Numbered from the stretch's first letter, positions 26,301-38,266 are shown. The stretch: 64,000 bases of DNA from Phorcus lineatus (GCA_921293015.1 OV121089.1:38922520-38986519); one strand, 5' to 3'. Numbers and translations: made by a program. The notes: generated from the letters alone by a model not told the origin.

Positions 26301-29300
26301 GATATCAGGTCAACCGACAGTAAAAAGATTGTAAGAGATTGTATTCATTAAACAGCGGTATCTTCAACAAGTGAGTAATAATTCAGCTACCTAAATTGTG
26401 GAACACGTTGGATCGCTGACACGTAATGACATTAACTCATTTAATTCATATTCGCGAGTTTAGGATACATGACTTTTGCTACTATCAAGGCCGACCTTGC
26501 GAGCAAACTTCCTGTTTCTCAAGGCTTCAGCAGCTTGTTGTTCTATATCAATACAATATAATAGTGAAAGCTGGAAGAGAGCGGCCTCTTACAATCCCAT
26601 GATTGTCGTCACCGGGGAGTTCTCCTCCGGGTACTGCCTATAGCTAGATTTCTAATAATTGGGTTGTCTTTTGGACCTCTCAGAGGCCGAACGAGGCCAA
26701 ACGATAAAATCCAGTGATGGCAATCATGAGATCTAGGGGTACCCTGGTGCAGGAGGGTGCAGACTCACAGGACCCATGATTCCGTTGTTGTCGAGGCCCG
26801 GCAAAGCTCTGTGAGCTGATGGGTGCAAAACGTTATCGACCTTTCTCACAACCAGAGCAATCAGATCCTTTATGTCGCCGATTATGACGGAGATTTCGTC
26901 GCTAAGCCTCATCCAGAAAGGCGTGGTACCTATACAAAATGTTATTGATAATATAGCATAGATCTATATCTATATTAGAAATAAAATATTATGTTTTATT
27001 ACAATTCAATGACAAAAATGATGGAATTTGAAAAATGCATATCAATATAACACAAAGATATTGATGCAGAATACTTTTTGGATATTATTAAGTCATTATA
27101 ATGACTGGCAAAGAGATTATGAACTAATAATGTCATTTGTTTATCTTTGCATACACAGAATGATACACTGTGATCTTTAAACCATCAAACAGTATGTTAT
27201 TAATGTTCGTAAAACAGAGCGAAAACCTTCCAAAACCAAAAATTTCCATTTAACAATTATTCCTTGAACTGTATCTACAAAATTACACGATGATACACGA
27301 GGTTTTATGACAATAGTCAATATAACCTGCTTCTAAAAGGCAATGTTTGGTAATAGTCAAACACTTACCTTTTGTAAAGAAACATGCATCGACGATTCTG
27401 TTTTTTGCGTCTATAACCATGGAAACTGCAAGCTGAACCCTGAAAACACATGTTTTCACATAATGTATCAAATCATTAAACATAAGTATTTTATCACTAT
27501 TTTAATACACCCTATATCACACTGTGCTATAATATGTCGTACATGAAGGTTCACATCACATCATCATATCGATAAAATATCACGATATATATCACATCTA
27601 TAAGCACTTGTTGCCAAATCAAATTTCATGTAGTGATGGAAGCCCTAGAATAACGAGGTTAGGCTAAGAATTTAAATCATTTGATAAATTTGTCGTATGA
27701 AACACCAAACGACAAGTTCGTGACGTGACGTGATGCTTTTTAGCAAAAATATCTGTATTGCACCAAGTGAACGAAAACAAGTCTACAGCTATTAATACGG
27801 GGACACGATACCGCAAAAGTGTTAGAAAATTGTTTCAAATTCAAATTCAAGTACAAATATGTATCGATGATAACTCAATATTCTGAGATTCTTGTATCGT
27901 TGTCAAGCCTTTTTTTTATCTTGAACCTATTGAGTAGATTACCTGATGACGACCTGTTCCAGTTTCGAGAAGGATTGTGTTGGACTCTTGAAGAAGTCCT
28001 TGAAGACGCTGATGATGTCCCCTCCGGCTTCCTTCAGCATCTTCCCAACGTTTGGTAACGTTATCATCACAGCGTCGGCAATACTCTAAAATAGTCATCC
28101 CGAAAAAATGGTTGGCATTTTCAAAATGATCCATTAACATTTTGTCGTTCACACTCTGGTATATGCATTCTTGCAGACAGTGTGATCAAATAATAAAAAC
28201 GTTGTAATTGTTTATTGCCTAATTAACATGCATTGTCATCTTGCCTCAGAACATCGACCATATCATGCAACAATTCCTGATTCATTAGGTAAAAACTAAA
28301 ATCAGTGGATCATTCTACTTAAATGCATGATATCACGCTAGCTAGACTCACATGGTAGAACTCCAGAGCATCCTGTTTGACCTCCTCAGCAAAAGCTTTG
28401 ATCCTCATCCCGATGAGCTTCACCTTCTCAATAACAGGATCAGCGTGGTAGTGCAGCACCTTCTTCACCAGCTCCACGAAGTCCAGGACGAACTGCTTCA
28501 CAAGGTTCGGGAGGTTCTTCACAAACTTTATGATTTCATCAAACAAATGACGGATGAAGTCAGGGGAGGTAATCTTTTTGAACAGTTCAACAGCCTCCTT
28601 CACGTCACTTGTTATTTTGTGGATGACATCGTTAAGCTTGTCCAGAAGCTTCTTGAAGTGGTCGATTGAAAAGTCCTTGAAACAAAATTATAGTGTTTGT
28701 GACGGACAGTTTTTACTAATTAACCTTCGTGCAAGAAGAGTCTTTATAAACATCCTTTTATCCTATTAACGTAATCATATATCACAGATTATTGAAATTT
28801 TATAACGAATACAATACTTAAGAAGTTTTTTCTATATGTAAACAAGTTTATGATGAAATTCCAAGATCATGATAATTGATTTTGAAGGAAGAATTATTGC
28901 TCACGATAAAAGTGTTTTTATACAATGTTATTTTTTATTGTTATAATTATTTTTTCAACTGAACAATTATCTACCCAAATGTCAATACCTCACCTTAAGC
29001 ACATTCAAGTTGTACCCGACGTGACCAACGTAGCAGAACTTAGCTCTGGAGATCTCGATGTGTTTGTTGATCATCCCTATTTCAGTACGCGAGTAGGCCT
29101 CGTTGTCAACGTTGATTCTGAACCAGCTGTTTAGCGGGTCTATAAATCATGAGATCCATTTTCAATTGAATGCCTCAATCATCCTTACACTGTGATTGAT
29201 GAGCTCAAAGTAAATGCATATCCTCGTCTTGGATAAGACTTGTATACTAAACATAAAGATATTCCGTGTCATCTTCGTAATGCATGTTATGAATTATACA

Positions 29301-32300
29301 TAAACATAATGAGTTTATAATCCCTAGATAACGCATTTATTCACTTTTCAAATAATAGATATTTCTGATAAATAAAAACTTTCAGTCTTTATCAGATATT
29401 TATTTTTAATGTGAGAAGAACCTACGCAATTTTATATCCAGAGTGTTGACGAGATTGAGACCAATGAGAGAACCGACGTTACTGGTTCCTATTGTCCTGC
29501 TCCACTTAATTCCTGGAGCTTGAATTCGCAGTCTGAACCCAAAACCATCCAAAACCTCGAGGGTGAACACTTTCACGTCTCTCTTAACTCTTGCAACAGT
29601 ATGGTAGTTATAGCGCCGGCTGAAAAAATTAATTATTAAGAGGAAACGATACAAAAACACGATTTGACAAATCAGATATACCAAAAATATGAGAAAACTT
29701 GCCTAAATATGTATTAAGTTTAATCGTTAAAAAATGTGGCTGTTTATACCAATGATATGCCAAAAGAAAACCCTATGTCGTAAACCTATGTCTCTGTGGC
29801 ATTAAAGATCATCATACTGACGTACCTCATGCTTTGGTCCTTCATCCGGTTGCATTCAATAAATATCAAGAATATGGACAAAATTAAACCACACCTGAAA
29901 AGGCACTTCTTCAACAGCGCACAACAATCACGGAAACATTTCATTTTGAATAAGACCTACAGGGTTAATTAACCATTACAAAATCAAAGGACTGAACGTC
30001 TATTATAGGATAGGAATCAAGTTTCGCAAAATGGAGTCGGATGCATATACAAGGAGAATAAGTATATTGGTGTTCCATTCATTGTTCTACCTGAGAAGTA
30101 TGTTTTCCTTCTCGTGATCAAGACCAGATCTCTGCGGGTGTTTAATGTAGACCTCCCTCGCTTCATTATACACATGCTCGTTGTCATCGTGGGCCAGAAC
30201 ATCAAACAAGGCCAGGGCACTCTGAAGGAAGGACGCCATCCGTATTCAGTAACATAACATGGTATGAATCCATGAATCGTTGGTGACGTAAAAATTCAAT
30301 ATCTATATATCTGGAGGTATATCGTTACAGTTGTCTGTTATATATAGTTTAACGTCCATATAAACTGTAATTAATCAAAATACGTGTTTAGTCATAAACA
30401 GGTATTTGCAGGTGTCAATGAAAAGGCGCGTTTAAGAAGGGAAAAAATTAATATATGCTAACAACATAGAACATGTGCCCTTCCGGCATTCCATCGTCCC
30501 TTTAATTTGAATTTCATCACAACTTTACATTACATCATTGATAAGTTTGTAGAAATGTAGACAAATGATAATCGTCTCCACATTAGCTCGAGCTCTAAAA
30601 CATCAGAAACAGTGACAGAAAAACTTTAAAAAGATTATTTTAGTTGAGACCTCGTTGCACTTGAAATATCTCAAGCTATTTGCAGCTGCTCTCCTCCAGG
30701 CAGATGCGCCTTGGTTTGGTTCGAGGTAGGACCGGATGTGACGTAACGACCTTGACATTCCTGCATTCCCGAGACTGTGGAGGAGGACCATCTTGGTTAT
30801 GATGTGGTTATGTTGTTCCTCATCAAACTCATGGATCGATCGCTTCTCGCGGTTCACTATTGGCTTGGAGAGAGCTGTAGAGTATGTTGTAATTGTTGTT
30901 ATTTTCAAATTGTTTTCTCAATGTAAGTAGAAAAAAGTACAAACATGAAAACAGTGTTTCAATGCGCGATATTGAGGAATAAACATTTTTATAGTTATTG
31001 GACTACTAATCAGTTCAATGAATCTCCAGACTGACGTTCAGAAACCATGCCATTATTGACAACAAATAATTATATGGCTTAAGGAAAGTAAGATGAAGAG
31101 CATTAACTGGTACGAATAGCAAGGGCAATTTCCATCTGCATTGAAGCAACGGGGTGTTAAAAAGAATATACACAAAGAACAGTGAAAGTTTGCATCTACA
31201 TGCCTTTGAAAGATAGCATTATGTTACTTCCTCCTTTTAAGTACGAAAATGCCTGTAGCGTTGAGTTTTCGTAGAACGAATCTAGGAAACAACTCACTGT
31301 CGTTGTAAATTCCGAGTTTGTTTTCCAGTTTTTCAAGAACTTCCTCTGCTAGTGCCTGCTCGCCATTGTTGGCCAGAGAGCTCGCCATTCCTCCCAGTGC
31401 TAGACACGCCCTCATCTGGTTCTCCAATAGTTCCTCAGTGTCTGCAAGGAACAATTTCTTCCTTGATGTCATAACGAATTTTCAGATTTTTGTGTATCCT
31501 TAAGTACGCAACGACTCGTTAAAAAGGACGTTTCGGTAAACGGAACACCGGACAATCCTTAGTCCATAATGGAAACAACTTTTTAGAAAGCAAATATGTT
31601 GTTCTTTTACAAGCTCCAGGAATGTCTGATGCGTACTGAACTTCACTTGGTTGTCTGTTATTAACGTACTTACGTGCAACTTGATAATTTCCTTGGAAAC
31701 ATAATTGCTCCACTGCAACGACAGATTCCTGTGCAAAAGTCCAAATCAATTGTAGAAGTTCTTTATTAGACATTTACATGCCAGGACACATCAACGTTAA
31801 CGATCCGATATATGACATGCATATAGATAGATTATTTATGAATTGCATCAGTGTTATTTACCCTTATACAACATTGCAGATGGTGTAGCTATCGTTCATC
31901 ATTTTAAGTTTAAGCAGAAAGTGGTGTGAAATGTACACACGAGTCGTCTTTCACCTTGATAGGCCGCTTCATGTTGATGTAGTGGTAGAGGACAGCGTGA
32001 ATGTCCTCGTCAGAAGTCTTCTTGTCCTGGAGGATATACTTGAGGACAAGCTTCTGTGAGTCCTCATCTCCTCGCCCACACACGAGGTCCAGCATCATAG
32101 CGCGGTTCTCAGAGCACACTCGATCTCCAGACTCACACCTTCCTAGGTGGCGCTCTGCCAGCAGCTTCCGGTCCTCACGGGTCAAATTGTTGTACATCCT
32201 GGTCAGGTGATGAGAGCACTCTGTTCTATTCGTATTATCTGTAATTACACTATCAGGGTTCTACTCACAAGTGATTTGTCGTCAACAGCTTAACATCTTT

Positions 32301-35300
32301 AGTTCTGAGTTGTCAAACCATACACAAAAATTAGATCGGTTTTAAAAACCCTTCATCAATCCCCAGCAGTTATAAAAAAAACAAGTTTAGTGTGTAAGGC
32401 GGTCGCAGATATAAGCAAGAAAATAATTTGGATTTTATTTTAGGAGCACATGAGTTAATCTTGTTAAAACACGAATATGAAAACTTTCAGACGTTCAACA
32501 AAGTTTTAATGAAAGTAAATTTTTAAGTGTCAAGACTGGTTGGACCATCAGAAGGTCTAGAACATGAAGAAGGAAAACATGAACAGAGATGACCTGCCCG
32601 AAAAATATAATCACCGGCGTTTATTAAAGGGCTATCATAGCTGAGCCGAAGCCCTGGTGAATTCGACTCAAGTTGGATGCCTGATAGATATAAAACGTCT
32701 TCAGTATCTTCAAGTCACTGTCTGCTACTCACATTTATCAGTGTAAGAGCGTACGCATTCCATGAGCTTGGCCACTTCCTGTTCAACATCCTGCAGGCGC
32801 TGCCCCTTCTTCTCGGCCTGCAGACATAATATGGAGTTGTCAACTAGGAATGGAACAGCACCGTCATTCCATTTAAAAACTTCACCGTATTGACAGTTTC
32901 CATCAATGGTTTAATTCAAACCTTCGTGCGGGGTTTGTGAGTTTCCACTTAATCGGTAAAATGAAACAAGTGAAAGGAGATTTTTAATGGATGATCAAGT
33001 TCAGGTGCCGGAAGCTGTAACTGACATTTTAAAAATGCAGCATACTTACGAAATATATTTAGGTATTAATCGTGTAAAAATTTAAAAACAAATTATTCGA
33101 AAAAGCAGCTAGTTGGTATGGTTTCATCGCACAGTAGCAATGACATTTATTTTCAATAAAATGGAATAAATTAAAAGCCAAAATGTTATAATTACCATTC
33201 GACTTTCCGGCGAATCTGACTTGAGCTCCATGAATGTCTCCCCAGTTGGTACAGCAATTCGCCTTCAAAAGAATTCATAACGATAGTATATAATGTTTTA
33301 ATGTGAATTTATCTTAACAATGAAGGTACGCCTGGTTTAATTGAATAATGGTGGACTTGGTAATAATGACATTGTTTACCTTCGAGCAGTTAGTTTCACA
33401 GAGTTGTCTGACGTCGATGATATGCTTGGGAACTCTGAAACAAGGTATTATATTATATTTTTGAATAGGTAACATTATAAACAGTTGTTATCTCTTCCCT
33501 TAGTTTGACAATTTAGGTACATATAACCCATAAAAATGCTTCTATATTATCAGTTAATTACCTTACAATGCGTCCTTACAACTTAGATCATAGATGATGA
33601 CTTCACAAACTTGATGATGTAACAAAGGTAAGATTTCATATCGTTGATGACGTCAAGAAACTGGTTGTAGATTTATTTCCAGATTCGATAAGTGATAGCT
33701 GATAAAACATGATTTCAAATGACACGGGTAATATCGCTTTCGTGTTGTCTAAACAAATGATAACTCTTTGTTTAGAGTAAGCCCAATTTTGATAGGCTTA
33801 AGTTATTTTTATATTTTTACAATCTCGTGTTCATTTTGATGTCAAGAGCAGTGTGTACATGGTAGAGCTTCTTAAGCGTTAAATACGGATTGATGTTCAT
33901 TAAAGTCAGTATTAACTATTTAATTAGATAAGTTTCATTAGATACTTATACCACAGCATGAAAAAAATATGAAAATTTGCAAGATACAAAGCGTTGAAAT
34001 GGATGTCATTAGAATTAATATCATTGTAATAACAAACAGTTGTGGGAGCCTTCTTTCATTTCTTTATTAGCATATGCCCCCGTTTTATGTTTGAATTCCC
34101 GTCCTCAGTTCACTAATATTTTATAAAATGTCGCTACCTTTCAAACAAACTTGACAACATTTTTCCAGACAAAGTTTATTTCCCTAATCTGTACGCATGA
34201 AAGATTCATTGAGCATGGATAACACATATATGAAGATAATATTATGTTATGTTGATACTTAAAACCTACCTCCATTTTCTTTGCCTATTATGACGACGTT
34301 TTTCTCTTTCTTCATGCTGTAAATCAAAATACAAACTCGTATGAGAAATGGTACATAAAATACGAAATCTGAAGTCCATGACGTTGGGCCCATCTGTTAT
34401 TCCGAACGTTTACCATATGCGTTTTAGTGTAATGAAACCGGACTTTGCAAGGTGTTTTGGAAATATGTTTCCGGGACGACACCAAGGGCTTTTGCTTTTA
34501 GCATAGCTTCCAGTGTATCAATATTCATCACATCATCCTGCAAAAAACAAACTAACAAGACTACCTGTCCGATGACCCCGCTTTGTTATAGAGTTTGATA
34601 GTGTCAGTGCTCTTAACGGACTTCAGGATCCCGTCGTGGTCGTAGCTGATGGTCTGAAACATGGTAATAAAATAAACCATTGGGAGACTATGTCATTGGT
34701 CATGCCAAAGGACGTTATGACATGATAAACGGATGGGCAATTTAAGAGCGAGTGGGGATAAAAGCATATTCAGGCACGAGTGTGGTAAACATGGTATCAT
34801 ATTGACACGAATATGTTAAATCCATTACCGATGTCATGAAATTGAGGAATTGAGGAAAAATCTTCTTTCTTAGCAAAAGCTGGTGACATGCAGTCGTCAT
34901 ATTTACTTATACGTCAGTCAAAGTGATTGTTTTGTCGCGTGATCATAACGTTGTGATGTTCACCATCACAATAATGAAAATATGAACCCAAATATGATTA
35001 GACTCGGAGGTAATAAGTCAACTAAGTGCACCCTGCTGCATAATGTAATCGATAAGAAATACTATACTTTTTTAATATAAAACATTTGTGTTAATAAGGC
35101 ATAAACATGATACCTTTTCATGAAAGCGGTGAACATGGTCGGAACTGTTGTGACGTCTGGTGAAAGTGGTTCCGCCGGCTTCTCGACTTCCGGTATAAGT
35201 GTGGAACAATTTACCTGCAATGACATTAAGATCCGACATAGTTATGGTTATAGAAATGCGTTTAGCTAAATTCAAAGACAAATCTTGAGGATTTTCGACG

Positions 35301-37263
35301 TACCGTGGTGATCAGTTTCCCAGCCATCGTAGTTCCAGGTATCAAGGTGTGAAGCCTTAAAGTATAAGATAAGATAATATTTAAACAGTTTATGCTACAA
35401 ACAATCTGAATAAATCTAGATCAACATTTTTCAACATCACGTCATACTTTAACATACAATTGTCGTTCTTAAAATATTTAGATTGTGAAAAAGATTACAC
35501 GGGAATCACGGAAACAGCTGATTTCGTCACAAGTAGCACTTACAATGTAAGTGTAGCAACTTCCTTCAAAGAACAATAATATGTAAAATAAAATTGAATT
35601 ATAAAGCAATTATTATAGCATTTATCTAGCATCTTATGAGTTGGTAAATTCTTTATGATATTTAGTCTAGTGAAAACACAACTTTTCTCAGTTGTTCGAT
35701 GCGATAAAAATGTAATTTTGCAAATGAATCCTTGTGCTTCATAAAATATACTTTGAAAATAAGGTTCGCGAAATGTTAAATACAAACCGAAATTTAAATA
35801 ATAATAAGTTCAATGATATTCTATTTAGAAATATGATCACCTGTTTGTTCATGGACATTGTTCCTGCAAGCAGTTTCTTGATGGTAAGGACTTCGTATTC
35901 TTCATCCGGGTGATGAAAGATCCGACTTACTTCTCCACTTCCGGTAACGTGGAACAGAAAACTGAAAAACAACCCATTATAACAATGTATATAAGGTTTC
36001 GCATTTAATATATATTGGACACAAATAGTTAGGAATATATTTCAACGTTGTAATTGATACATTAATTCACCGCTCTTATTAAACATCAAATATAGACATG
36101 CTATTCTGTATAGTATGTGTTAATACATAAATATATATTGCTATAATATACATTTCATTAAAACTTAGAACTTGTAACTGTATAATGACCTAATAAAAAA
36201 TAAAGATATTTAAAGATAATTTTGCATTCTCACCTTCGAGACAGGTCCCAGTGTTTTGGGTTGCTTTCAACTAAAATGTAGCAGAAAATTATCAATGAAT
36301 TAACAATAGAAATATAATATATCAGCAATACGATCGTTTTGAAATACATGATTCAAGAAGAGATTCTGATTTTTAAATGTATTTTATCAATGCATGATCT
36401 TGCGATATTAATCAATCCTTTTTGTCTATTTGAATTATTTTTTTATCAAAGGAGAAGTTCAATATAAAGTCAAATTTTTTTATTTGTGTACATCGTTATT
36501 ACAATCATAATACCGGTTCTAGAATGCCTAGCTTGATAATGATTTGCATAATTGTATCTTTTGAAGCAAATCATGTAAACAGCAATGACCTCCCTGTTTG
36601 ACTTATTTGTAGTTCTAATTCATTATATATAAATGTTCAATACTGTAGCCCTTGTCCGAGTGCTGCACATAGCTGTCCAGTTTTAGAAGGTTCATGCTGC
36701 CATCTTCCGTTCTGTTGACTGGGATCACATGGAACTAGACACAGAAGAGGAAGACATTAAGGATGAAACTTGGCTTTTGTGTCACATCATAACGGAACTT
36801 GTAAATTCTTTAAAGCACAAATCTAATGGCTGAAAGTTAAGGCGCAGCCTAAAGTCGGACCATGAGACACAGATATATATTTTACAACAACCATAAGGTA
36901 TATAAGGTTAACATATTCTGTCAAAAATATTGCATATCAAATATTACAATAGGGTATATGTTGTATTTAAATATATAATAAATTTATGAATATAAAACTT
37001 AGTGTTTAAGAAATTTTCTTGATATTCATTCGGTCAAAAGGCAGAAAAGGAAAGATGTTGAGGAGTTGAAGAAATATTTGAATAACTCTCCCGCAAATCG
37101 CTTAACTCATAAAGTACAACTGCCGGAAAAGTTGCCTTTAAAATTAAACTTTCTATAGATACGATAAAGTTCTTCACAGCAGTTATTCATGCTCACAATT
37201 TAGTAAACATATACAAATAATACTAATGTGCATCCAAATGTCAAGCGAATCCCAATAAGCAGG

Positions 37264-37327
<64 letters not shown>

Positions 37328-38266
37328 TAGTATATAAAAACACAAAAATAAACAAGGTTATTAAGGTTATGAATAATGTAGATTTGTACATAAACATGGA
37401 TTATTAGATAAAGGTCCTTTTAAGGTAATTCAGATTTAAACATAAAGGTAACGTTGATAAACGTATCAAACCGTTAGGCCTTATAATTTAGAAACAATAC
37501 AATATAAAAGTTTATCATAATTTGAAACATTAATCGTGATCATTGATCTATCATAATTGTCTTCATACATTTCAAACAAAGCAAAAACAATATCAGTACG
37601 TTCATAAAACAGATGTGTATACGAAGCAACATTAGTTATTGTTTACATAAATAAGCAACAGCAATAAAACAATGAACTCATGACAAAATTGATAAGCCAT
37701 TTTGTTCATTCAGCAATGCATTCCTAAACGTTTATATCAATGTAGAATATAGCATACATTTTGTATAGGCATATAACTGTAGGCGTTTTGTCAGTGTTTA
37801 AAAGGGACATTCACTTTCCATACCCGTAGTGTTATGCTTTAGGGAAGGGATAGGATCAGGGTTTCGTTGTGTGAAATTCAACTTGGTTAACTTAATTTTA
37901 CTTCTGACATCTAAAGATTATCGCGATCGTATACGCAGACAAAAGCTTTGTTTGCAAAAAAATAAACTATCAGAGTTGTATGCATATTTTCTTGAACTCT
38001 TACACTCTTATCTTCATTTTAATGAAATATGATTTCGGTTAAGCATAGTTTATTTGATTAATCAAAGGTAATTTCCAAGCCTTCTTTCAAAGTGGATTAA
38101 GGGTCTCTGCACATACCTTGATGATAGTATCGAGGTTGTGAAGTCCCAGCACGTGTGATGTGGCATGGTAAGTGAAGTAATGTTTGTGGCCATCATGGAA
38201 GGGGGACGCAGTTCCCTCCTGAATAATCAGGAGAAACACACAAAAAGATATGCAGAATTCCCTCAT
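853..38266 (-). CDS. Gene A: giant secreted LLTP / M23-like / FN3-repeat protein (about 48 exons)
   Basis: This spliced gene starts at the ATG at 38266 and ends at a TAG at 1495, or at a TGA at 853 through an alternative last exon. I chained exons by GT-AG sites and matching phases; the sum to 1495 is 14,157 nt, or 4,718 residues, with no frame break. The product begins with a hydrophobic signal peptide of about 20 residues. It continues with a vitellogenin-type lipid-transfer region (about residues 20-690), amphipathic helices (690-980), an M23-like domain (980-1150), a Cys-rich and beta-rich region (1220-1680), FN3-like repeats with one Apple/PAN-like insert (1680-4240) and a cadherin-like C-terminus (4410-4690). 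It should be secreted and lipid-carrying or matrix-forming. I know no named protein with this architecture. The exons are listed in the block entries below. The chain is manual, so individual short exons may be wrong. Confidence 0.85.
4099..4215. repeat. Small inverted-repeat element in a gene A intron
   Basis: ATGGGTTCTGGCCC at 4099-4112 is mirrored by GGACCAGAACCCAT at 4202-4215, with one mismatch in 14. Inside, the phrase GGTGAGAAAA occurs as a direct repeat near both ends. About 117 bp in all, it looks like a short foldback or MITE-like element. Confidence 0.55.
5297..15660 (-). CDS. Gene A, exons 33-41: FN3-like repeat array with one Apple/PAN-like insert
   Basis: Exons are 15873-14668 (from about 15660), 14362-14268, 14070-13537, 12864-12687, 11953-11769, 11580-10883, 10746-9296, 9150-5876 and 5587-5297. 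The product is a series of units of roughly 100 residues. Each has a D-x-T/S-P-P linker (VDTTPPDF, IDLTPPVV, IDSSPPIM, VDITPPVF), a DxESGI motif, a GxGTxPG turn and a late Y-x-V-x-A-x-N-xAG strand, as in extracellular FN3-type beta sandwiches. In the first exon the run FDYVCAKEC, then CVSFDYDY, then SCDFHNV looks like an Apple/PAN module. The 3,275-bp exon at 9150-5876 holds many units without an intron, unlike the small N-terminal exons, which suggests expansion by internal duplication. Tandem repeats also make assembly errors possible here. Confidence 0.83.
12579..12606. repeat. T-run followed by G-run
   Basis: A homopolymer T run passes directly into a run of about 15 G in the intron between the exons at 12864 and 11953. 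Run lengths of this kind are error-prone in sequencing. Confidence 0.8.
13029..13535. repeat. Dispersed repeat, copy 1 (intron of gene A)
   Basis: This block of about 0.5 kb resembles 51190-51733 along its whole length: CTACCTCGTAAG at the start, TACGTATTCAGGT, GGAAGTATTTAATG, GGTCAATTGTAAAGAAT, AAGTATTTCATTGCATCG, and AACCGTAAAAGC near the end. Both copies lie in the same orientation. It ends at the splice donor of the exon 14070-13537. No coding is seen, so a nonautonomous mobile element is likely. Confidence 0.65.
14213..14258. repeat. Degenerate ATG/ATGATGG-type simple repeat
   Basis: Imperfect trinucleotide-like repeat of GATGATG/GGTGATG units in the intron downstream of the exon 14362-14268. 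Read on the minus strand it gives a His-rich open frame that is not a real protein end. Confidence 0.6.
15661..21425 (-). CDS. Gene A, exons 26-32 and start of exon 33: Cys-rich segment and beta-rich lipid-protein-like segment
   Basis: Exons are 21425-21160, 20580-20383, 19619-19416, 18864-18725, 18203-18044, 17388-17318, 16635-16478 and the first part of 15873-14668. Exons 27-28 hold spaced Cys residues (HSDCQGMTC, HCGREIVF, AICAANYGTCLPQ), which suggests a disulfide-bonded extracellular module that I cannot name. Exons 29-30 are helical. From exon 31 the sequence alternates hydrophobic and polar residues (GLDICFMSMKL, WGELDIDIGIAFGG, LEGKLDMELVPLRLVLDAFA), like the long beta-sheets near the C-terminus of vitellogenin-like proteins. 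A basic RERR|E motif in exon 33 is a possible processing site just before the FN3 array. Confidence 0.7.
17251..17305. repeat. (TAA)n microsatellite
   Basis: About 18 uninterrupted TAA units lie in the intron just downstream of the exon 17388-17318 on the minus strand, starting about a dozen bases from its donor site. Confidence 0.95.
20859..20894. repeat. GC-rich perfect hairpin
   Basis: GTCCCCCGCCGC at 20859-20870 is the exact reverse complement of GCGGCGGGGGAC at 20883-20894, with a 12-nt loop. The DNA before it repeats GACGTAC/GGACAGACG phrases and the hairpin is followed by an A run, like the tail of a mobile element. It lies in the intron upstream of the exon 20580-20383. Confidence 0.75.
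22020..24475 (-). CDS. Gene A, exons 24-25: degenerate LytM/M23-like domain
   Basis: Exons are 24475-24304 and 22576-22020, separated by an intron that carries a Tc1 remnant. Together they show the M23 fold signature: FGVDISVY, then NPVTGIV, then RGQRITAGTIIGHPGN, then FIHLAMYV, then LDPSKYL. In LytM-type peptidases zinc is held by the His and Asp of HxxxD and by the second His of HxH. Here the first His is Thr (about residue 1024), the Asp is kept (1028), the first His of HxH is kept (1106) and the second is Ala (1108). Two of three metal ligands are therefore missing and hydrolysis is unlikely. The domain is followed by a Ser/Pro/Asp-rich linker. Animal LECT2 is another animal M23 relative. 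The family call is strong by motif order, but a profile search has not been run. Confidence 0.75.
23090..23860 (+). pseudogene. Decayed Tc1/mariner-type transposase in an intron of gene A
   Basis: The N-terminal part (starting about 23093) has a helix-turn-helix region with GSTRQSVIRLF and the RSGRPRVTT hinge typical of Tc1-like transposases. After a stop near 23411 the reading resumes with LHWARKVSRW and RVIFSNESRFN, the catalytic-core region, and then in another frame IEHLWDPL, then VEWQRIPNDVIRRL, then CIACNGGHTLY at the C-terminus. At least two frame changes or stops break it, and the central part is short. It lies antisense to gene A between its two M23-coding exons. I could not define clean terminal inverted repeats. 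Confidence 0.85.
24476..25857. other. Gene A intron, no internal gene seen
   Basis: AT-rich intron of about 1.4 kb. The stretch near 25500-25600, rich in GACAGAC/GACGGA phrases, resembles the DNA just before the hairpin at 20859 and may be the remnant of a related repeat. Nothing else is recognised. Confidence 0.5.
25858..28675 (-). CDS. Gene A, exons 19-23: amphipathic helix-rich block
   Basis: Exons are 28675-28352, 28085-27943, 27439-27369, 26929-26769 and 26024-25858 (about residues 692-980). The largest, of 108 codons, is dense in Lys, Glu, Phe, Leu and Val at helical spacing (for example IIKFVKNLPNLVKQFV and VELVKKVLHY). It contains no Cys. The pattern resembles the lipid-binding helices of apolipoprotein-like regions in large lipid transfer proteins, but I cannot assign a named domain. 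It sits between the lipid-transfer module and the M23-like module. Confidence 0.75.
28994..38266 (-). CDS. Gene A, exons 1-18: signal peptide and vitellogenin/apolipophorin-type lipid-transfer N-terminal region
   Basis: Exons are 38266-38117, 36734-36644, 36270-36234, 35961-35841, 35355-35304, 35214-35114, 34653-34565, 34316-34270, 33434-33380, 33262-33196, 32817-32733, 32238-31955, 31728-31674, 31441-31298, 30874-30651, 30221-30091, 29619-29426 and 29139-28994. Exon 1 codes MREFCISFCVFLLIIQEGTA, a typical signal peptide. The FHVTGSGEV motif followed by an ExEVLTIKKLLAG stretch (exon 4) matches the N-sheet of large lipid transfer proteins. Exons 12-16 match their helical domain: a run of helices, LHSLGNAGM followed by SLRHIRSYL, and a furin-type REKR|S site at about residue 471, where many family members are cleaved. 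Exons 17-18 are beta-rich, with another basic site (VKRD). The family carries lipid in a sheet-lined cavity in secreted particles or, as MTP, in the ER. Confidence 0.82.
29826..29894 (-). CDS. Possible 69-bp cassette exon of gene A (hydrophobic insert)
   Basis: Acceptor CCTTTTCAG and donor AG|GTACGT bound 69 bp that enter and leave in the same phase, so including or skipping it keeps the frame between the exons 30221-30091 and 29619-29426. It codes a hydrophobic run (CGLILSIFLIFIEC) and MKDQSM. I left it out of the main chain because the insert is unlike its neighbours. Confidence 0.35.
36735..38116. other. First intron of gene A
   Basis: AT-rich intron of about 1.4 kb between the signal-peptide exon and the rest of gene A. 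It contains the (TA)n tract. No other element is recognised. Confidence 0.7.
37266..37326. repeat. (TA)n microsatellite
   Basis: About 30 TA units without interruption in the first intron of gene A. Such a tract is likely to vary in length between individuals. Confidence 0.95.

Noticed and set aside
33196..33262. Cys-containing frame (ANCCTNWGDIHG) for this gene A exon
   Set aside because: It would lead into a stop in the next exon. The frame RIAVPTGETFMEL fits both neighbours in phase.
37200..37397. Tyr-Ile repeat open frame
   Set aside because: It is only the (TA)n microsatellite translated.
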